Assembly (NCBI GenBank): GCA_033977485.1
Contig: CM066991.1
Location: 28,331,850 to 28,395,849, forward strand
DNA from: Hydrangea macrophylla
Taxonomy: Eukaryota; Streptophyta; Magnoliopsida; Cornales; Hydrangeaceae
Reading direction: 5' to 3'
Length of the DNA stretch: 64,000 nucleotides
A model generated the notes under the pieces. That model did not search any database. It had not been told where the DNA came from and saw nothing but the letters and a program-made list of their open reading frames with translations. This document shows positions 24,200-36,292 of the stretch, in pieces (positions within the stretch are counted from its first letter, which is position 1; each line of letters starts with the position of its first letter). The translations under genes were made by a program, and so were the position numbers.

Positions 24200-25450
24200 C
24201 CTCAACATTCTATACATCGAACTCCGCCAACATCTCCAATGCTCGCCATTCTCTAGCCATTAAGGAGGCGATCGTCCCACGGGTTTGCCGACTTAAAGCA
24301 TCAACAACCACATTAGCTTTACCAGGGTGGTATTCTAACGTGAAGTCGTAATCTTTAATCAATTCCATCCATCTACGTTGCCTCATGCTTAACTCTTTCT
24401 ATGTAAACAAATATTTTAGACTCTTATGATTGGAGAGCAAATCAAAATTCTCACCATAGAGATAATGTCTCCAAATCTTGAGTGCAAACACCACTGTCGC
24501 TATATCCAAATCATAAGTGGGGTAGTTTAACTCATTCGGCTTCTACTGCCTAGATCCATAGGTGATAACTCTACCATCTTGCATAAGCACACACCACAAT
24601 CCTTGATATGTTGTGTCACTAAAGATAGTGAACTTCTCGTCAGGCTTGGGTATAACTAGTATTGGTGCGGTGGTGAGTCTCTCTTTCAATTCTAGAAAGG
24701 CGGGCTCATGTTTCTCTATCCATTGGCGCTGTTACCTTGGAGAATCCCTCGACGAATCTCCGGTAATGGCCTGCGAGTCCAAGGAAACTCCTAACTTCTG
24801 TAGGGTTGCTTGGTCTAACCCAATATGACACAACATCTGTCTTGGATGAATCCACATAAATTCCTTGAGATGATACCTTCCCAAAAATTTCACTTCTTGC
24901 GAATAGAACTCATACTTACTGAACTTGGCATACACTTGGTGGTACTTAATTGTCTGTATCACAATCTGTGGTGTTGTTCGTGTTCTTCTATCGACATAGA
25001 ATATATCATCTATGAGGATGATGACAAACTGATCCAAATAAGGCTTGAAAACTCTGTTCGTCAGGTCCGTAAATAATGCTGGGACATTCGTCATACCAAA
25101 CGGCATTGCAAAAAAATTTTTGTAGTGACCATATCTGGTCCTGAAAGTAGTCTTACGTATGTTGTCCTTCCGTACCCTCAGTTGATGATATCCTGACCAT
25201 AGGTCTATCTTGGAGAATGTTGTAGCTCTCTATAGCTGATCAAACAAATTGTCGATCCGAGGTAAGGGATACTTATTCTTGATAGTCACTCGATTCAATT
25301 CTCTATAATTGATACATAGTCAAAGTGTTCTGTCCTTCTTCTTCATGAATAATACTAGTGCTTCCCAAGGCGATGTACATCAAAACCCAGGTTCTCGAGC
25401 TCTTGAACTTGTTCCTTCAATTTCGACAACTCGGCGGGGCCAATCTGTAA
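24200..25450 (-). pseudogene. Element D reverse transcriptase / RNaseH remnant
   Basis: The frame 25106-24732 encodes MPFGMTNVPALFTDLTNRVF and VIILIDDIFYVD, that is, the RT palm with an IDD box ([10 protein letters not shown]). The flanking sequence matches C RT and RNaseH with many frame breaks. The ALF in place of APAVF and the altered sequence after IDD show decay. Confidence 0.85.
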
Positions 25451-25454
25451 GGAC

Positions 25455-26624
25455 CTAAGTGATCGGTGCGGTACCTGGTATAAGCTCAATACAGAACTCT
25501 ATGCTTCTCTCATGCGGTAAACCAGAAATGTCTCGAAATACCTCTTTGAAGTCCTTGACTATAGGTATAGACGACATTGTCATCTCTATATTAACGACTT
25601 CGATGGTAGCTAAGCACCTTGTGAGGAACATATCTCCCAGAGGGTTACATTGGAAATCAAAGGATTGATTCCCATTGTCGAAGAATGTAATTCTCTTCCT
25701 CACACAATCTAATTTTTCTTGATTCTGAGAGAGCCAATCCATTCCTAGGATTATGTCAAAGTCCTTCATCGATAGGACAATCAACCTTGTAGAGATTTTG
25801 CACCCTCTTAGCCATAAGGGACAATCCTTACACACATGTCCTAATTTAACCGTGGCTCCTAATGGTGAGGTAGCCTTCAAAACTTTCTCTAAATGGTAAG
25901 GTAGGATACCCAATCTTCGAATAGTCATAGCAGATATGAATGAAAGTGCAGCACCCGTATCAAATAAAACTTTAACATGGGAGTTAAATAGAGTTAATGT
26001 ACCTTCCAACTCTTGTTGATCGGGCTGAGCTTTTTCATAATTCTCCTCTTCATAATCAGTCTCATCATACTCAACAGCATCAGGAATAATAACATTAAAG
26101 TGAGTCTGACCTTGTTGACCATAAGTCACCTGCTTAGGAGCAGTGCAGTACTTGCTGATGTGACCTAGTTCACCATAGTTGTAACAGACTATACTCTGCT
26201 GAGTGATGTGCCTAGATGCCTTGCAGTCTCGAGCTAAATGACCAGGGGTGCCACAGTTAAAGCATTGCGTTATTCTCTTGGGTAAAGCACATCCTTTGGC
26301 AAAATGCCCATGCATCTGGCAGTTAAAACAAACCTGAGGTTTGGTTTTCCATCTCTTCTTCTTCGCTTTTGGTGCACATTTTTTCTTACGAAGGTGACTC
26401 AGATTTCCGTGTTTCATGCATTGAGTTTTATTGCAATCATACCAAATGTGACCTGGTAGGTCGCAATTAACACAGAGGCTGCTTGGTCTGCTTGTACCCT
26501 TGTTCTCAACTGGAGTCACCATCTCTTGGAACTTCCTTTTGCCTTGTTGTAGTTTAGATGATTTCATAAGGAAACTCTCATATAGATGATCTCCTAACTG
26601 ACCTATGGTGACTCTATTACCCAT
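25455..26624 (-). pseudogene. Element D gag C-terminus with multiple zinc knuckles, and protease
   Basis: A 389-residue frame. Residues about 48-165 hold a chain of knuckles: CVNCDLPGHIWYDC, a distorted CMKHGNLSHLRKKKC, CFNCQMHGHFAKGC, CFNCGTPGHLARDC and CYNYGELGHISKYC (second Cys changed to Tyr). These are followed by the aspartic protease (VLFDTGAALSFIS, later IILGMDWLSQN). The homologous region of C shows two knuckles. The gag N-terminal part present in C (43875-43303) is not found upstream, so gag is truncated. Gag and protease are read in one frame. Confidence 0.85.
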
Positions 26625-27344
26625 CTCCTACAAGCTTAGAATAAGTGACCCGACCAAGCCAGTGGGATCGACTTCTGGGGATAATAGCTGGGATTGTCCT
26701 CTTGATTGGTTCTCGGTTGCCTGATGCGACTCGGTCATCTATGCTCCTACACACAGGTCCAACCCTATGGGTTAATATTACTATATGATATACTCGTACT
26801 ACAACATAAGTATACATAATACACCAAACACGTATTTGAACTAGGATTGTCTAATAGCAAAGGGATCATATTCTTATTCTTATTCTCCTTCCAAACTCTG
26901 GGCCATAGGCTATGCTGACTGTTCTAAGATTTGACTCAGGAAGTTCCTCAGTGCCTCAACTATCCATGAGAGCTATGGCTTACCTCAACTTCCTAGGAAC
27001 TCAACTACTATCTGTCTATATGGGATTCATATGTCATAACCAACTTGTCTAATTTCTATATGGATACGTCCAAGGATATTTGGCGACTGCTAACATTCTT
27101 CTCGATGTGACAAAACACGTATAATTGTCTCTACGATAAAATCGACCTGGATTTTGAGTACTGAACTAAGGACGATCGGTGCTACCCAACTAAAAACTGG
27201 AATCTGGTTATTCGATAAACCTAAATTTGGTGAATCAGACTCGACATAGAGAAACTTGATTGTATAGCTTAGTAGAAACCTAAAGTCAATCTATGTCACT
27301 ATTCTGTGGCATGAATAACCGAGCCTGGTTAAACTAGATAACCT
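26625..27344 (-). other. Element D leader and lost gag N-terminus
   Basis: Between the PBS and the surviving gag I see no intact frame. The frame 26817-26617 has no gag character. Unlike C, no leader ORF starting MDP could be found here. Confidence 0.55.
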
Positions 27345-27357
27345 GGCTCTGATACCA
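27345..27357 (-). promoter_or_regulatory. Primer-binding site of D (initiator tRNA-Met)
   Basis: TGGTATCAGAGCC on the minus strand, eight bases inside the 5' LTR. It is complementary to the 3' end of initiator tRNA-Met, the usual primer for Tekay and copia elements. Confidence 0.9.
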
Positions 27358-27365
27358 CTAAATCC

Positions 27366-28528
27366 TGTCACGCCCTGATGTAGCATAAATATGGAAAGCA
27401 TTTAATTTTCTTTATGGACCCGTAGGTCGCGACAGTTTGAAGGATCGATTCCATCCCAAACGTCGAACAAACACAATAATTAAATCAGAGTAAGAACCAT
27501 CAAGGCTTATAAATTTTTCCAAATTAATAATTATTACAGCACGTGATCTACTAAAGGCACAACCCACCTTGCAAATAAAATAATATTATCTATTGCAGTC
27601 ACCTTTATTACAGGTTCAATTTTTGTATTATAAAGCAATAATCATGAATTTCCCTCTCAGTAGTTGTTTTTCAGTCACATAGTCGTAGGGTCTAGCTTGA
27701 TTATAACCTGAAAAGCCTAGACACGAATGTCCAGGGCGCATCAACGTCGTCAGCTTTATGAAGCTGGTGAGTATTAAAAGCATATGCTTGAATGTAAAAC
27801 ATACTCATTTACTATTTTCCATTCCACAGTTCCGTTATTCAACAGGTTAAAAGTATAGAGGTGACTTCACAACATAATATAGTAAGGGGAAGTATAATAA
27901 ACTTTAATCCATAGAAACATGTGACCGTGCATGGGAACAATGCAACCATTCTCATCTTACCAACTCTTTTCTCTCGATAACACAACACCCAACTCTCTCA
28001 CCCCAATATCTTTGAAATACTAAGATGACCACACTTTAGTATAGGGGTACCAGGGAGTGTCCAATTTGCCTCACACTTTAGTACAGGGTACCAGGGAGTG
28101 TCCAATGCCTCACACTTTAACCATACCACACATGTCAGGGAGTGTCCAGTAGGCCACACTTTAGCATTACCATGGGTGCCAGGGAATGTCCAAGTCGGCG
28201 TCATACACTTTAGCGCTTCCATGGGCACCAGGGAGTGTCCAATTTTGTCACTATCGCATTTCAAAGATACTCTAGCCGCAATCTCAAAATATCACACTTT
28301 AGTACACACGTACCAGGGAGTGTCCAATACGTAATCTCAACCATTTACTCTTTTCACACTGACCCACACCCACCCATGCATGTAATACTGACTCCCCATG
28401 TATGTCATGTAACTTTATACAAAAAATATAAAGTACTGGGAACGATAACCATGGATATACGAGAAGAAATCAAATCTTATATGAAACAACCGGTGAATTC
28501 ATCAAAGAATACTTTAATATGCTTTTAT
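27366..28528 (-). repeat. Element D 5' LTR, partial
   Basis: In sense orientation the LTR ends CAGGGCGTGACA. It matches C 3' LTR 36537-37690, including GAATGTCCAGG.CGCATCAACG and a tandem repeat region (28020-28330). It stops at about 28528, where an E-like sequence begins; the remaining ~1.7 kb of LTR was not found to the right. Confidence 0.8.
28020..28330. repeat. CACACTTTAG/AGGGAGTGTCC repeat array in D 5' LTR
   Basis: About six irregular units of CACACTTTAG followed by a TACCAGGGAGTGTCCA-like block. CACACT and AGTGT(C) in each unit are inverted, so a unit can fold. The same array lies in C at 37195-37545 and 60175-60530. Confidence 0.8.
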
Positions 28529-30000
28529 TGCTACTAGAACACAAGTGGGTCTACTTTGAAGTAGTCCATGTTTTATCCCACAAGACTAAATCCGGAAAGA
28601 TCCTTACTAATAGAGTCGCCACTTGGTTTGATAAAGGAAACCAAGAAAGCTAAATCTATCATGTCCAAGGGATAGAGAGCACCATCCCATCATTACCAAA
28701 GAACTCAGTTCGGGGATTAAGTTATGAGAGAGAAAGGAGCTAGATCGTGCTAAAACACCCCCTCTCGTTCCATTGTAAGAGGGGCCTCTACTCAACTTTC
28801 AAGGTGTTTGGCTAGAGATTATCAAGACCGTTTCAATTAATACTAATGCAATCCTAATTCAAGTTATAAACAGCTAAAGAAATAAAATCGTACAAGAAAC
28901 TGTACATTTATCACACAATGCAAGTGCTAAAGCAATAATTTAGGAACTAAACGTATTGCTACGCTCTCCTATTCATGCGAAAGGAAATAAAGAGGAAAGT
29001 AAACATGCAAACCACACTTAAACCCTAGATAAATAGAAATTCTAAGCACATGTACCATGTAAGGAATTAAACCAGTTTTATCCCCCTAATTATGTTTCTA
29101 TGTGATCTAGGAAAGCGATAAATAAAGAAGGTGCAAGGACTTACCCGAGATAACATAGCATTCCTTATAGCAGCTTCTTAATTAATCAAGGTTAAAATAA
29201 TATCAGCACAATAACCAAACATAAATACTAAGTGCATTTGTGCATGTATAACCCTTAATCAGGATTCCTACTATTCTATGTATGAACAGTGTGCATGTGT
29301 ATGCATGGATAAGCATGAATAAGGTAAACTAGGTCATATAAGAATAAGCAATAAGAAGAAATTAGGGTTTCGTGGTCCCTAGTTAGTGATGGCTATTCCA
29401 TGGTTGGAATACGGACCACTAGGGATAGCCTATCCATAAATGGGATAGTAGGCTAACTAGAAGCCTAGAAGATCTAAACTACTAAGAAAACAAGAACTAT
29501 GAAGAACAAATAAGAAAATAAATCTAAACTATAAACTACAAAGATCTAATCTAAGGAAAACAATAAAAACAAAGAAAGAAAAGAAGAAGAAGAAAGCTTA
29601 CCTCAAGAACTTCCCTCAGAATCTTCTCTGGTAGAGCTCTGCTAACACCGCGATCTATAGGATAAGAACCCTAAAACTAAAAGATTTAACTATTCCCAAG
29701 AACTTTGATGAGTGCTTCGAAATCCTCCTATGGGGGTTTCCTTGAGTTCTAAGTTCTTAGGATTTTCTGGTTCCTTGGATAAAGAGGGGAAGGCATCTAT
29801 TTATAGTTTCAATTTTGGGCTATGTTTTCTATGTTTAAGTGATGTGGGATGGAAGCACAAGCTTTAAAGGCTTGTACTGAGGCTATTTGAGGTATACCTA
29901 AGACATTTTGGCCATTCTTATATCTGATTGGTCAAATTTGTGCTAGTTTATGTGGATTGGGACCTAACGGACTGCTCAGATTGAGTTCTGGGTCAAGTTC
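28529..30000 (-). mobile_element. E-like LTR or related repeat (partial)
   Basis: It begins at the break in the D LTR. Positions 28600-28800 resemble the sense end of E: GAGTCGCCACTTGG, CGGGGATTAAG, GCTAAAACACCCCCTCTC and GGGGCCTCTACTCAAC. A TATA box on the minus strand (29797-29806) supports the orientation. I could not find a matching start or a target duplication, so the right boundary is open. No ORF of note. Confidence 0.5.
29797..29806 (-). promoter_or_regulatory. TATA box of the E-like repeat
   Basis: On the minus strand CTATAAATAG, preceded by GAAA and followed by ATGCC. It lies about 200 bases downstream, in sense, of a degraded gene fragment. Confidence 0.55.
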
Positions 30001-30011
30001 CATAGTGGCAC

Positions 30012-30420
30012 TCAAGATTTTAGAGAGCGGGAAATGACTACGGCATCATATATTTGGACCATCTTTAGTGGACCCTCAAACTCCGTTGTCATGGCCTCTG
30101 TCCATTCATCCCATTGGCTCGTAGGTGTGGTTCGACTTGAGAACCTCAACTCCGAATAGGGAAATTTTCCATGCTCTAGTTGGAACCGAGAAATTGAACC
30201 TTCCTCCACTGGCTCAACTTCAGGACCAATAGAAGCTAACATATGGGTGAATTTGCCAAAGTCGGGAAATGGGGGCTGCTTCATCTTTTCCACTCTCTCC
30301 CAAAACTTGTCTTCATCACCTAAATAAGGGGCCCTCTACCACAAAGACTAATCCAAAATCAAGGTTAACTTTGCTTCCCCTAGTTTCTCAGATAAAGCTT
30401 TCTTTATCTTCTACTTAGGC
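30012..30420 (-). pseudogene. Degraded protein-coding fragment, possibly plant mobile domain type
   Basis: The frame 30293-30012 reads MKQPPFPDFGKFTHMLASIG, then PYSELRFSSRTTPTSQWDEW and IYDAVVISRSLKS. Upstream in the same frame the sequence continues with LGDEDKFWERVEKM but contains two stops (about 30340-30355). The composition is that of a real protein, unlike neighbouring frames. It recalls aminotransferase-like plant mobile domain proteins, but I cannot confirm this. It may be a captured host gene fragment inside a repeat. Confidence 0.4.
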
Positions 30421-32690
30421 ATTATCCTTGCAAAATGACAATCCCATTCAAAACAATGCTCTCTAAAACACCACAACAAAAACAAAAATCTCAATACAAA
30501 AATTCTTCTTTTTACAAAACTTACCCGCACCAAATGAGCCAAGCCACACAAAGAATAGAGTAAGAGCAAAGTACACCAACTAGCTAAGCCCCTAAATCAC
30601 CAAACACCTACACTGAAGCCCAAACACACTCAACCATTTCAGTCCAAACTTTGAAATTCCAAATAGCCATATAAGCGAAAAAAAGCAACACCACTATGCA
30701 GCAATATCAAATTGTGAGGAGTTCAAGAGCATAGTTAAAATTAGAGCAAGTGAATAACAAAAAAATACTAGATTAATCTACTTACATCGCCAAATTGAAC
30801 TTGCAACCCTGCAAGGATGAACACCACTTCAGACATAGCCGAGCTCCACAAATTAGAATTGGGATGTCAAGCTTGTGTTGTGGTTCGCGGCATGAATCTC
30901 TCCAGTCATGGCAGAGGTACGGGAGACTCAGCTCAGGTGTGTAAGTGTCACGGTGACTCAATATAAGGTGGTGGAGGTCGCGACTTGCCGTGCTTAAGTA
31001 AATGGATGGTCGCTGTTTCGGGTGATTATGAGTGGCGCTCGACGCGGCAGGGCATAGATCGGGGGCTAAGGTTGGTGTATGGTGTGAGTGGGTAGATTGC
31101 TGTTTAAGGTTGGGGGTTGAAGCTCGGCGCGATGGAGGTTGTGGTTTGGTGTTGTTTGGTGTGTTGTAGCTTGATATGGATGGGTTTGTAGCACAGTTCG
31201 AACGTGGTGGATGGAGCTTAACGCAGTGGAGGGTAGGAGGTCATTGCGACACATGGTGGCGGTGGAGTTTGATCGACTAAGGATCGCGGAGTATGGAGTG
31301 TGGTCTGATCAAGAGCAGTCAGGGTGAAGGTAAGGCCCATACGCGATGCAGTGTAGGCACATATGCGGCGTGACGTGGCGCGGCGCGGCGGAATGTCTAT
31401 TATAGTGGCACGATCAGATTGCAAATGGGGATGAAATTATGGCTTGCAAAATTGAAAATGAAGTAAACTTGGGAATTTAGGGCTTGGAGCATAGTCCTTT
31501 GGGCAATTAAATTTGGGTCAGTGGTGGATCTGAACATAGTATAAGTTGTAAGCTGATAGATTTATAGGCCATAAATTAGAAATCGAAATAGATTCACACT
31601 CATAACTGGTCATTACTCTCCCAAATATATATATATATCTGTGTGTGTGTGTTAAAAAAAACACCCCAATCACAAGGACTGAGCATTAGATGCCCCACCT
31701 TCCTATATATACCCCCTCCCTACAACAAACCCAAGAGCTCTGACCCCCTTGTCACACCTCTCACATCCTTTTCATATCCCAAAAGATATGTTCAAGCCAA
31801 AATATCCCTCTGACTTGACCTCTCAAATATCCAACATGATTCCACCGCCTTTGAGTACTTATTTCACTGGTAAAGAGTACCCACAAGCCTTCATATTTTG
31901 CCACCTAGCCCGCTACTACTGTAGTCTAAACATACATAGTATCCCTTACATATAAGGGTCACACCTCCCAAACACCACTTACAATCATATACTCGTACAC
32001 GTGTATATGTATATATAAGGAGAGAATCACCAATCTCTCATCCTAAAAAATTAAAAAAAAAAAAAAAAATTTATTCCTACCCATCAATACTCAGAAAAAA
32101 CACAGTGCTCTCCCATAGCAGCCCAGTACAGTACAGAGATATATTCTAGATGAATATGTTCCATCCCCATCGCAGCCCAATATAGTATAGTACAGTCCAG
32201 ACGAATATAGTCCAGACGAATATAGTCTGTCTGGAATTTATCATCATTACAACTTCGATTCCTTTTGGAAAAATTTATTCTGAGAAGAAGGACCAATGAT
32301 ATCTTCGTTGAAACTAGACCCCTCTCCAAATTACAAATTGCCCTCAAATCCTACATGGAATTACAGCTCTCCATTTTTTTGGGTAAGTTTCTACTATGAT
32401 CTTTTTCTTTTTAATATTTATAATAAAAATATCAATATCATAAAAAGAAGGTAGGGAATTACAACTCCTCCTTTTTCATCATTCATTTCGTAAATTTCTA
32501 TCTCCTCTACTCGGGGGCAATCACATTCCTCCGTTTATTCTTATTATCTCCATCTTATACACTCTAACTTCTTACAATCCTCTATTTTTAAGTCCTCCAT
32601 TTTAAATTTTTGTAGCCTTCCATCTCCATACCAGACATCTCCATACTAACAAACACCCTATTTAAACTCCAGCACACATGTCTCCAGGTG
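30421..32690. other. Low-coding repeat-rich DNA
   Basis: No gene seen. Features: a GC/CpG-richer stretch about 30880-31400 (GGCGTGACGTGGCGCGGCGC), TA and TG microsatellites at 31625-31653, an A-rich run at 32046-32070, and a partial local duplication at 32110-32230 in which AGTCCAGACGAATAT is repeated. Short open frames show no protein signature. Confidence 0.5.
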
Positions 32691-32699
32691 ACATGGCCA

Positions 32700-32960
32700 T
32701 CTTCTCCACTTAAGGGTGGACACGAGCATCGTGCTCTCCACCACAGGGCAACACAAGCATCGCGCCTCCCCTGCCCCCAATTTGAGTAGCACGGGTCATA
32801 GCCTCTATTCATTTGGGGAGCCTCACTAGGGTATAAATCACGAGCAACACACTCTTTTCCTTTTTTTGATAAGGGTGGCGCGAGCATCACGCTCCCTACC
32901 TCAGGGCGGTACGAGTATCGCACTCTCCCCTATTCCACATAAATAGCACGGGCACCACCT
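32700..32960. repeat. GAGCATCGTGCTC-type palindromic repeat cluster
   Basis: Four imperfect units: GGGTGGACACGAGCATCGTGC, GGGCAACACAAGCATCGCGCC, GGGTGGCGCGAGCATCACGC and GGGCGGTACGAGTATCGCAC. Each centres on a short inverted repeat (GAGCA TCG TGCTC) followed by CTCC. Shorter relatives (AGCACGGG) lie between. A GGTATAAATCACGAGC sequence occurs inside. Confidence 0.65.
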
Positions 32961-34899
32961 CCAAATTAGCCATTGATCTCTCCATTTCCAAGCCCGCAAA
33001 ATATTGAAAGAAAGAAAGCACTGTGCCGAATCTAAGTAGAAGCAACTAGCTAAAGAGAAACGTTCATATTTTTATTACAAACAGCAGAAGAGCAAATTGA
33101 CCTCACAATAGCAAATGCTAGAAACCATATTACAACCATAGCCATAATGGTTATGCTAAACCCTAGGTAAATTAAAAACGCACCCAACTGCTCAGAGCAA
33201 ATGTGTACAAAGAAAAAAAAAACTACATTCTCGGCTAAAGACTAGGCAAAAAGCACCATGAGAAGTAGTACAGTCAGATGGGTAGCTAGTCATTAATTCA
33301 AAGACAATCCACATATGTTGGAGGTACAGTCGTCACCATGGGAAGCTTCAAAACATCTTTTAGTACAAAAATAACAACTACCAAGAACAAACTCAAGGGT
33401 ACACCGTACATGTCCCAAATAGCTCCCAAGGCAATTGGCCATTACTATGAAACTCTGGGCGATCTGGCGTAAGGAATGAGCGTGAAGAGCCTCCTCTTAT
33501 TACGAAAGTAAGAGAGTGTGAAAATTAAAGGCCCAAAGAGCAAATAGTTGGCACTATAGGAAGCTTCTCCACACACTAAGCGTCCTATGGGCCACTCCAA
33601 AACCTAACAAAGACCCGCACTTTTCGACAATTTATGCCCGCCTGCCATGTGCAATGCACCCGGCATATGGTTAGGGGGCTAATGCAGGTAATAAGTAATA
33701 ACCAATTACGTGGCATGTGTCCATGTCACACCCAACACCACATGTCCCTGACAAAGACTAAATGACTCATCCCCACATGGACACCTCAACATCCGCACAT
33801 AAAGGGTCACATGAATAGCATGTGATAGTGATCTTTACAAAAAGACTTTAATACCCCCAACCCACGTGTGGATTCACACTCTCATAGGCACTAAAGGAAT
33901 TCACACATTCCCCACTCCAAGGAAACCAAGCCCTTTGCAGCCCTACTGCATGGGTTCACTGCTCCAAAGTACACCTATTACTCCAACCAATACAAGTGTA
34001 TGGGCTTGCCTCGCACAACGCACACTCCATTTCTCCTTACCCCTACAAGTCACCTAAATGACTTACACTTATATGTACATATTCATATATACATATACAA
34101 ATATTTATTATAATATTATAATATATTTATGAATAAGCACACCCACACTTGGATCCACCACCCTTGGTAAAGTAGTAGTATACTTGAGGGTGGCCATATC
34201 TATTAGGGATCTCGAGAGCTCGTGGTTAGGTGGCTAGAGCCAAGGGTGTCTCCCTAACTCAGCCTCCTAAGCAAAATTAGAGTTGGTTCCAAAGAGACAG
34301 AGAGAGACATGTGACTTTCACGTGCCTTATCCTGGCCAGCCTCACAACCAATAAGCAAGGCCCATCAGCATAAAACTTGCCTAAACCCTTGACCAACAGT
34401 GCCCAATAATTTCAAGCTTGCTTAATAGGCTGCACCAATAGAAAAGAGCCTTGGTTCCCGCCCTCGTTTAACCCTCTGCACACCTCGACACCCACCCTCG
34501 CTTACCTTCTCAAAACAAATGGTATTCCTTCCCCCCTTTGACCAACCAATGGAATGAGTTCACCAACAAATGACAACATCTCTCTCTCACATGTCTCTAC
34601 CTTTTCAATACACCTCTTTGTCAAAATAATGGTAAGTCTAGGGCGACGAATGTCTCACTTAATACCCTCAACTACCTTAAACATGAGCATTTAAGTCCCT
34701 CACCAACCTTAAATAGAGGGACCTCACCTAGAGCAGTAGCACACCACTTCGATAGAGCCTCTATTTGTACCATACACCCTCACAACTTTGCTATAAATAA
34801 CGGCCTCATTCAATACATCCAATAACCCGAATCGACCCCAGGCTTGAAAATTTATCAAATTCTCACACCCTCATTACCCTCCTCTAAACAGTTCCTTGT
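32961..34899. other. Non-coding DNA, probably left part of LTR G
   Basis: No ORF with protein character. A plus-strand TATA-like GCTATAAATAAC at about 34791 could be the promoter of G, whose LTR end is at 36272. The start of G could not be fixed because no TGTAATAACC-like start is recognisable. Confidence 0.4.
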
Positions 34900-34902
34900 A
34901 GA

Positions 34903-35098
34903 CTTTTCCTGAGCCATTGCTCCATACCTTAGCACCACCTTCCCTACATTTTCACTCATTCCTTAGCACAACCTTCCTTCCACTTTTACTCATTCCTTAG
35001 CACTACCTTCCCTCCACCTTCAATCGTTCCTTTATATCATTCTCCCTCCACCTTCACTCGTTCCTTAATATCATTCTCCCTCCACCTTCACTTCTCTC
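34903..35098. repeat. Tandem repeat of about 40 bp, CCTTCACTCGTTCC type
   Basis: Four to five imperfect copies of a unit containing ACTCATTCCTTAGCAC, ACCTTCCCTCCACCTTCA and, in later copies, TTAATATCATTCTCCCTCC. It lies about 110 bases downstream of the putative G TATA box. Confidence 0.75.
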
Positions 35099-35099
35099 T

Positions 35100-36272
35100 T
35101 ATTTAGAACTACCTTGACTCTCACTCGAGCCATGTCCTATTTGGGACCCATCTACTGTACTACTACATTTCTATTATTTTAATATACTAGCCTGCCTACG
35201 TGTTATACCTCTCTTTACACATTAACCACACTAAAAAGAACTCACACAGTTTCTATAAATCAGAATGTAATAAATTGGTTTTTAATTGGATATAACTACA
35301 CGTTTAATGTATTATAGTGATGTCAAGGGAAACCTATAAATAAAATATGACATACATTTGCACGGTCAAGTTGGCATGTATGTAAGGGGTTGAGGCTGAG
35401 TCAGCATATGTGTTTTTGTGAGATAAAAAAAAAAAGAAAAGTAGAAGAAAGATGGGTTAGTTGTTACTTTGATTTGATATGGCCATGAGTTGGACACGAT
35501 GCTATCTTGGTCAACAGGGTTTGACCATGCAGCCATTGTTTGTGACCTAGAATATCTTGATGGGTGTAACCAATACCACATAGGTACTGTGAACCTATCA
35601 TACAGTCATGAGTTGGGCATGATGTTCTAAATTAACACCCTTAAGCCAGAGGTTCTGGCAAGCTGACTGAGTCGAGATTGTTGTTGAGATAAAAGAGTCA
35701 AAAAGTTGAGATAGTTTCATTTTCATGCACGGCCGTATATTTTATTAACTGTTTAGTGAATGATGATTTGGATAAATGATTAACCATACTTTAAGGTGCT
35801 AAACCACGTCGACCTTTAAATATGTTTATATACATATATTGTGTGTGCTTGTTTATTAATTCCCTCGACTTTCATAAGTTGATGGCATTTATGCCCTAGA
35901 CACCCAAATTGTCTAGACTTCTCAGGTTTCGATTATGAAAGGCTGTACGATTATGCCAGTTAAAGAGAAGAAGTCTTACGAAGATGTTTTTCTATATATA
36001 TTTCACTTCAAACTTTGTATTAAGAGATAAGGATTTTGAATTTGAATAAAGGCGGGATATGCCTTAAAGATATTGATAATGATGTAATAACATTATTTTA
36101 GATTTTGAAATGTGATAACAACTTTTATCATCCCTATTGCTTTATATACTCTATTTATTATTTATTGTTTGAGCTAAGTACAGGAAATTGGGTCACCTTG
36201 CCTGTCATGACCTACGAGTCCAAAAAGGAAATAAAAATGTTCTCCTATTTTTTCCTACGTCAGGGCGTGACA
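35100..36272 (+). repeat. Element G LTR, 3' part (plus-strand chromovirus)
   Basis: It ends CGTCAGGGCGTGACA at 36272, like the sense end of the C and D LTRs, and is followed by a PBS. Homology to C includes GACCTACGAGTCCAAAAAGG and, at 35880-35940, the GTTGATGGCATTTATGCC / TCAGGTTTCGATTATGA block corresponding to 36870-36935 of C. Clearly an older subfamily. Confidence 0.7.
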
Positions 36273-36279
36273 GTGTTTT

Positions 36280-36292
36280 TGGTATCAGAGCC
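36280..36292 (+). promoter_or_regulatory. Primer-binding site of G (initiator tRNA-Met)
   Basis: TGGTATCAGAGCC lies seven bases after the LTR end at 36272, on the plus strand. It confirms that G is a 5' LTR with the start of an internal region, cut off by C. Confidence 0.85.

Larger units (their letters stand above)
19900..28528 (-). mobile_element. Element D: decayed Tekay-like chromovirus (visible part)
   Basis: Minus orientation. It comprises a 3' LTR fragment (19900-21021), PPT, pol and gag remnants, a PBS for initiator tRNA-Met and a partial 5' LTR (27366-28528). It is collinear with C but more diverged, with no long intact frame across pol, and is interrupted by solo LTR K (21849-23504). 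Both LTRs are incomplete: F occupies the 3' LTR and an E-like sequence cuts the 5' LTR. It is the oldest layer of the left half. Confidence 0.85.

Noticed and set aside
27345..27357. tRNA-like matches (TGGTATCAGAGCC, TGGCGCCGTTGCCGGGGA)
   Set aside because: They are only 13-18 bases, directly beside LTR ends, with no cloverleaf. They are primer-binding sites, not tRNA genes.
30880..31424. GC-richer stretch as a CpG-island promoter of a host gene
   Set aside because: No gene or splice-like coding structure follows on either strand. Open frames have no protein character.
28529..31600. A complete second E-family solo LTR
   Set aside because: Only the first ~300 bp and a TATA box fit E. I found no TGTAGACACC-type end and no matching 5-bp duplication, so I leave the boundary open.
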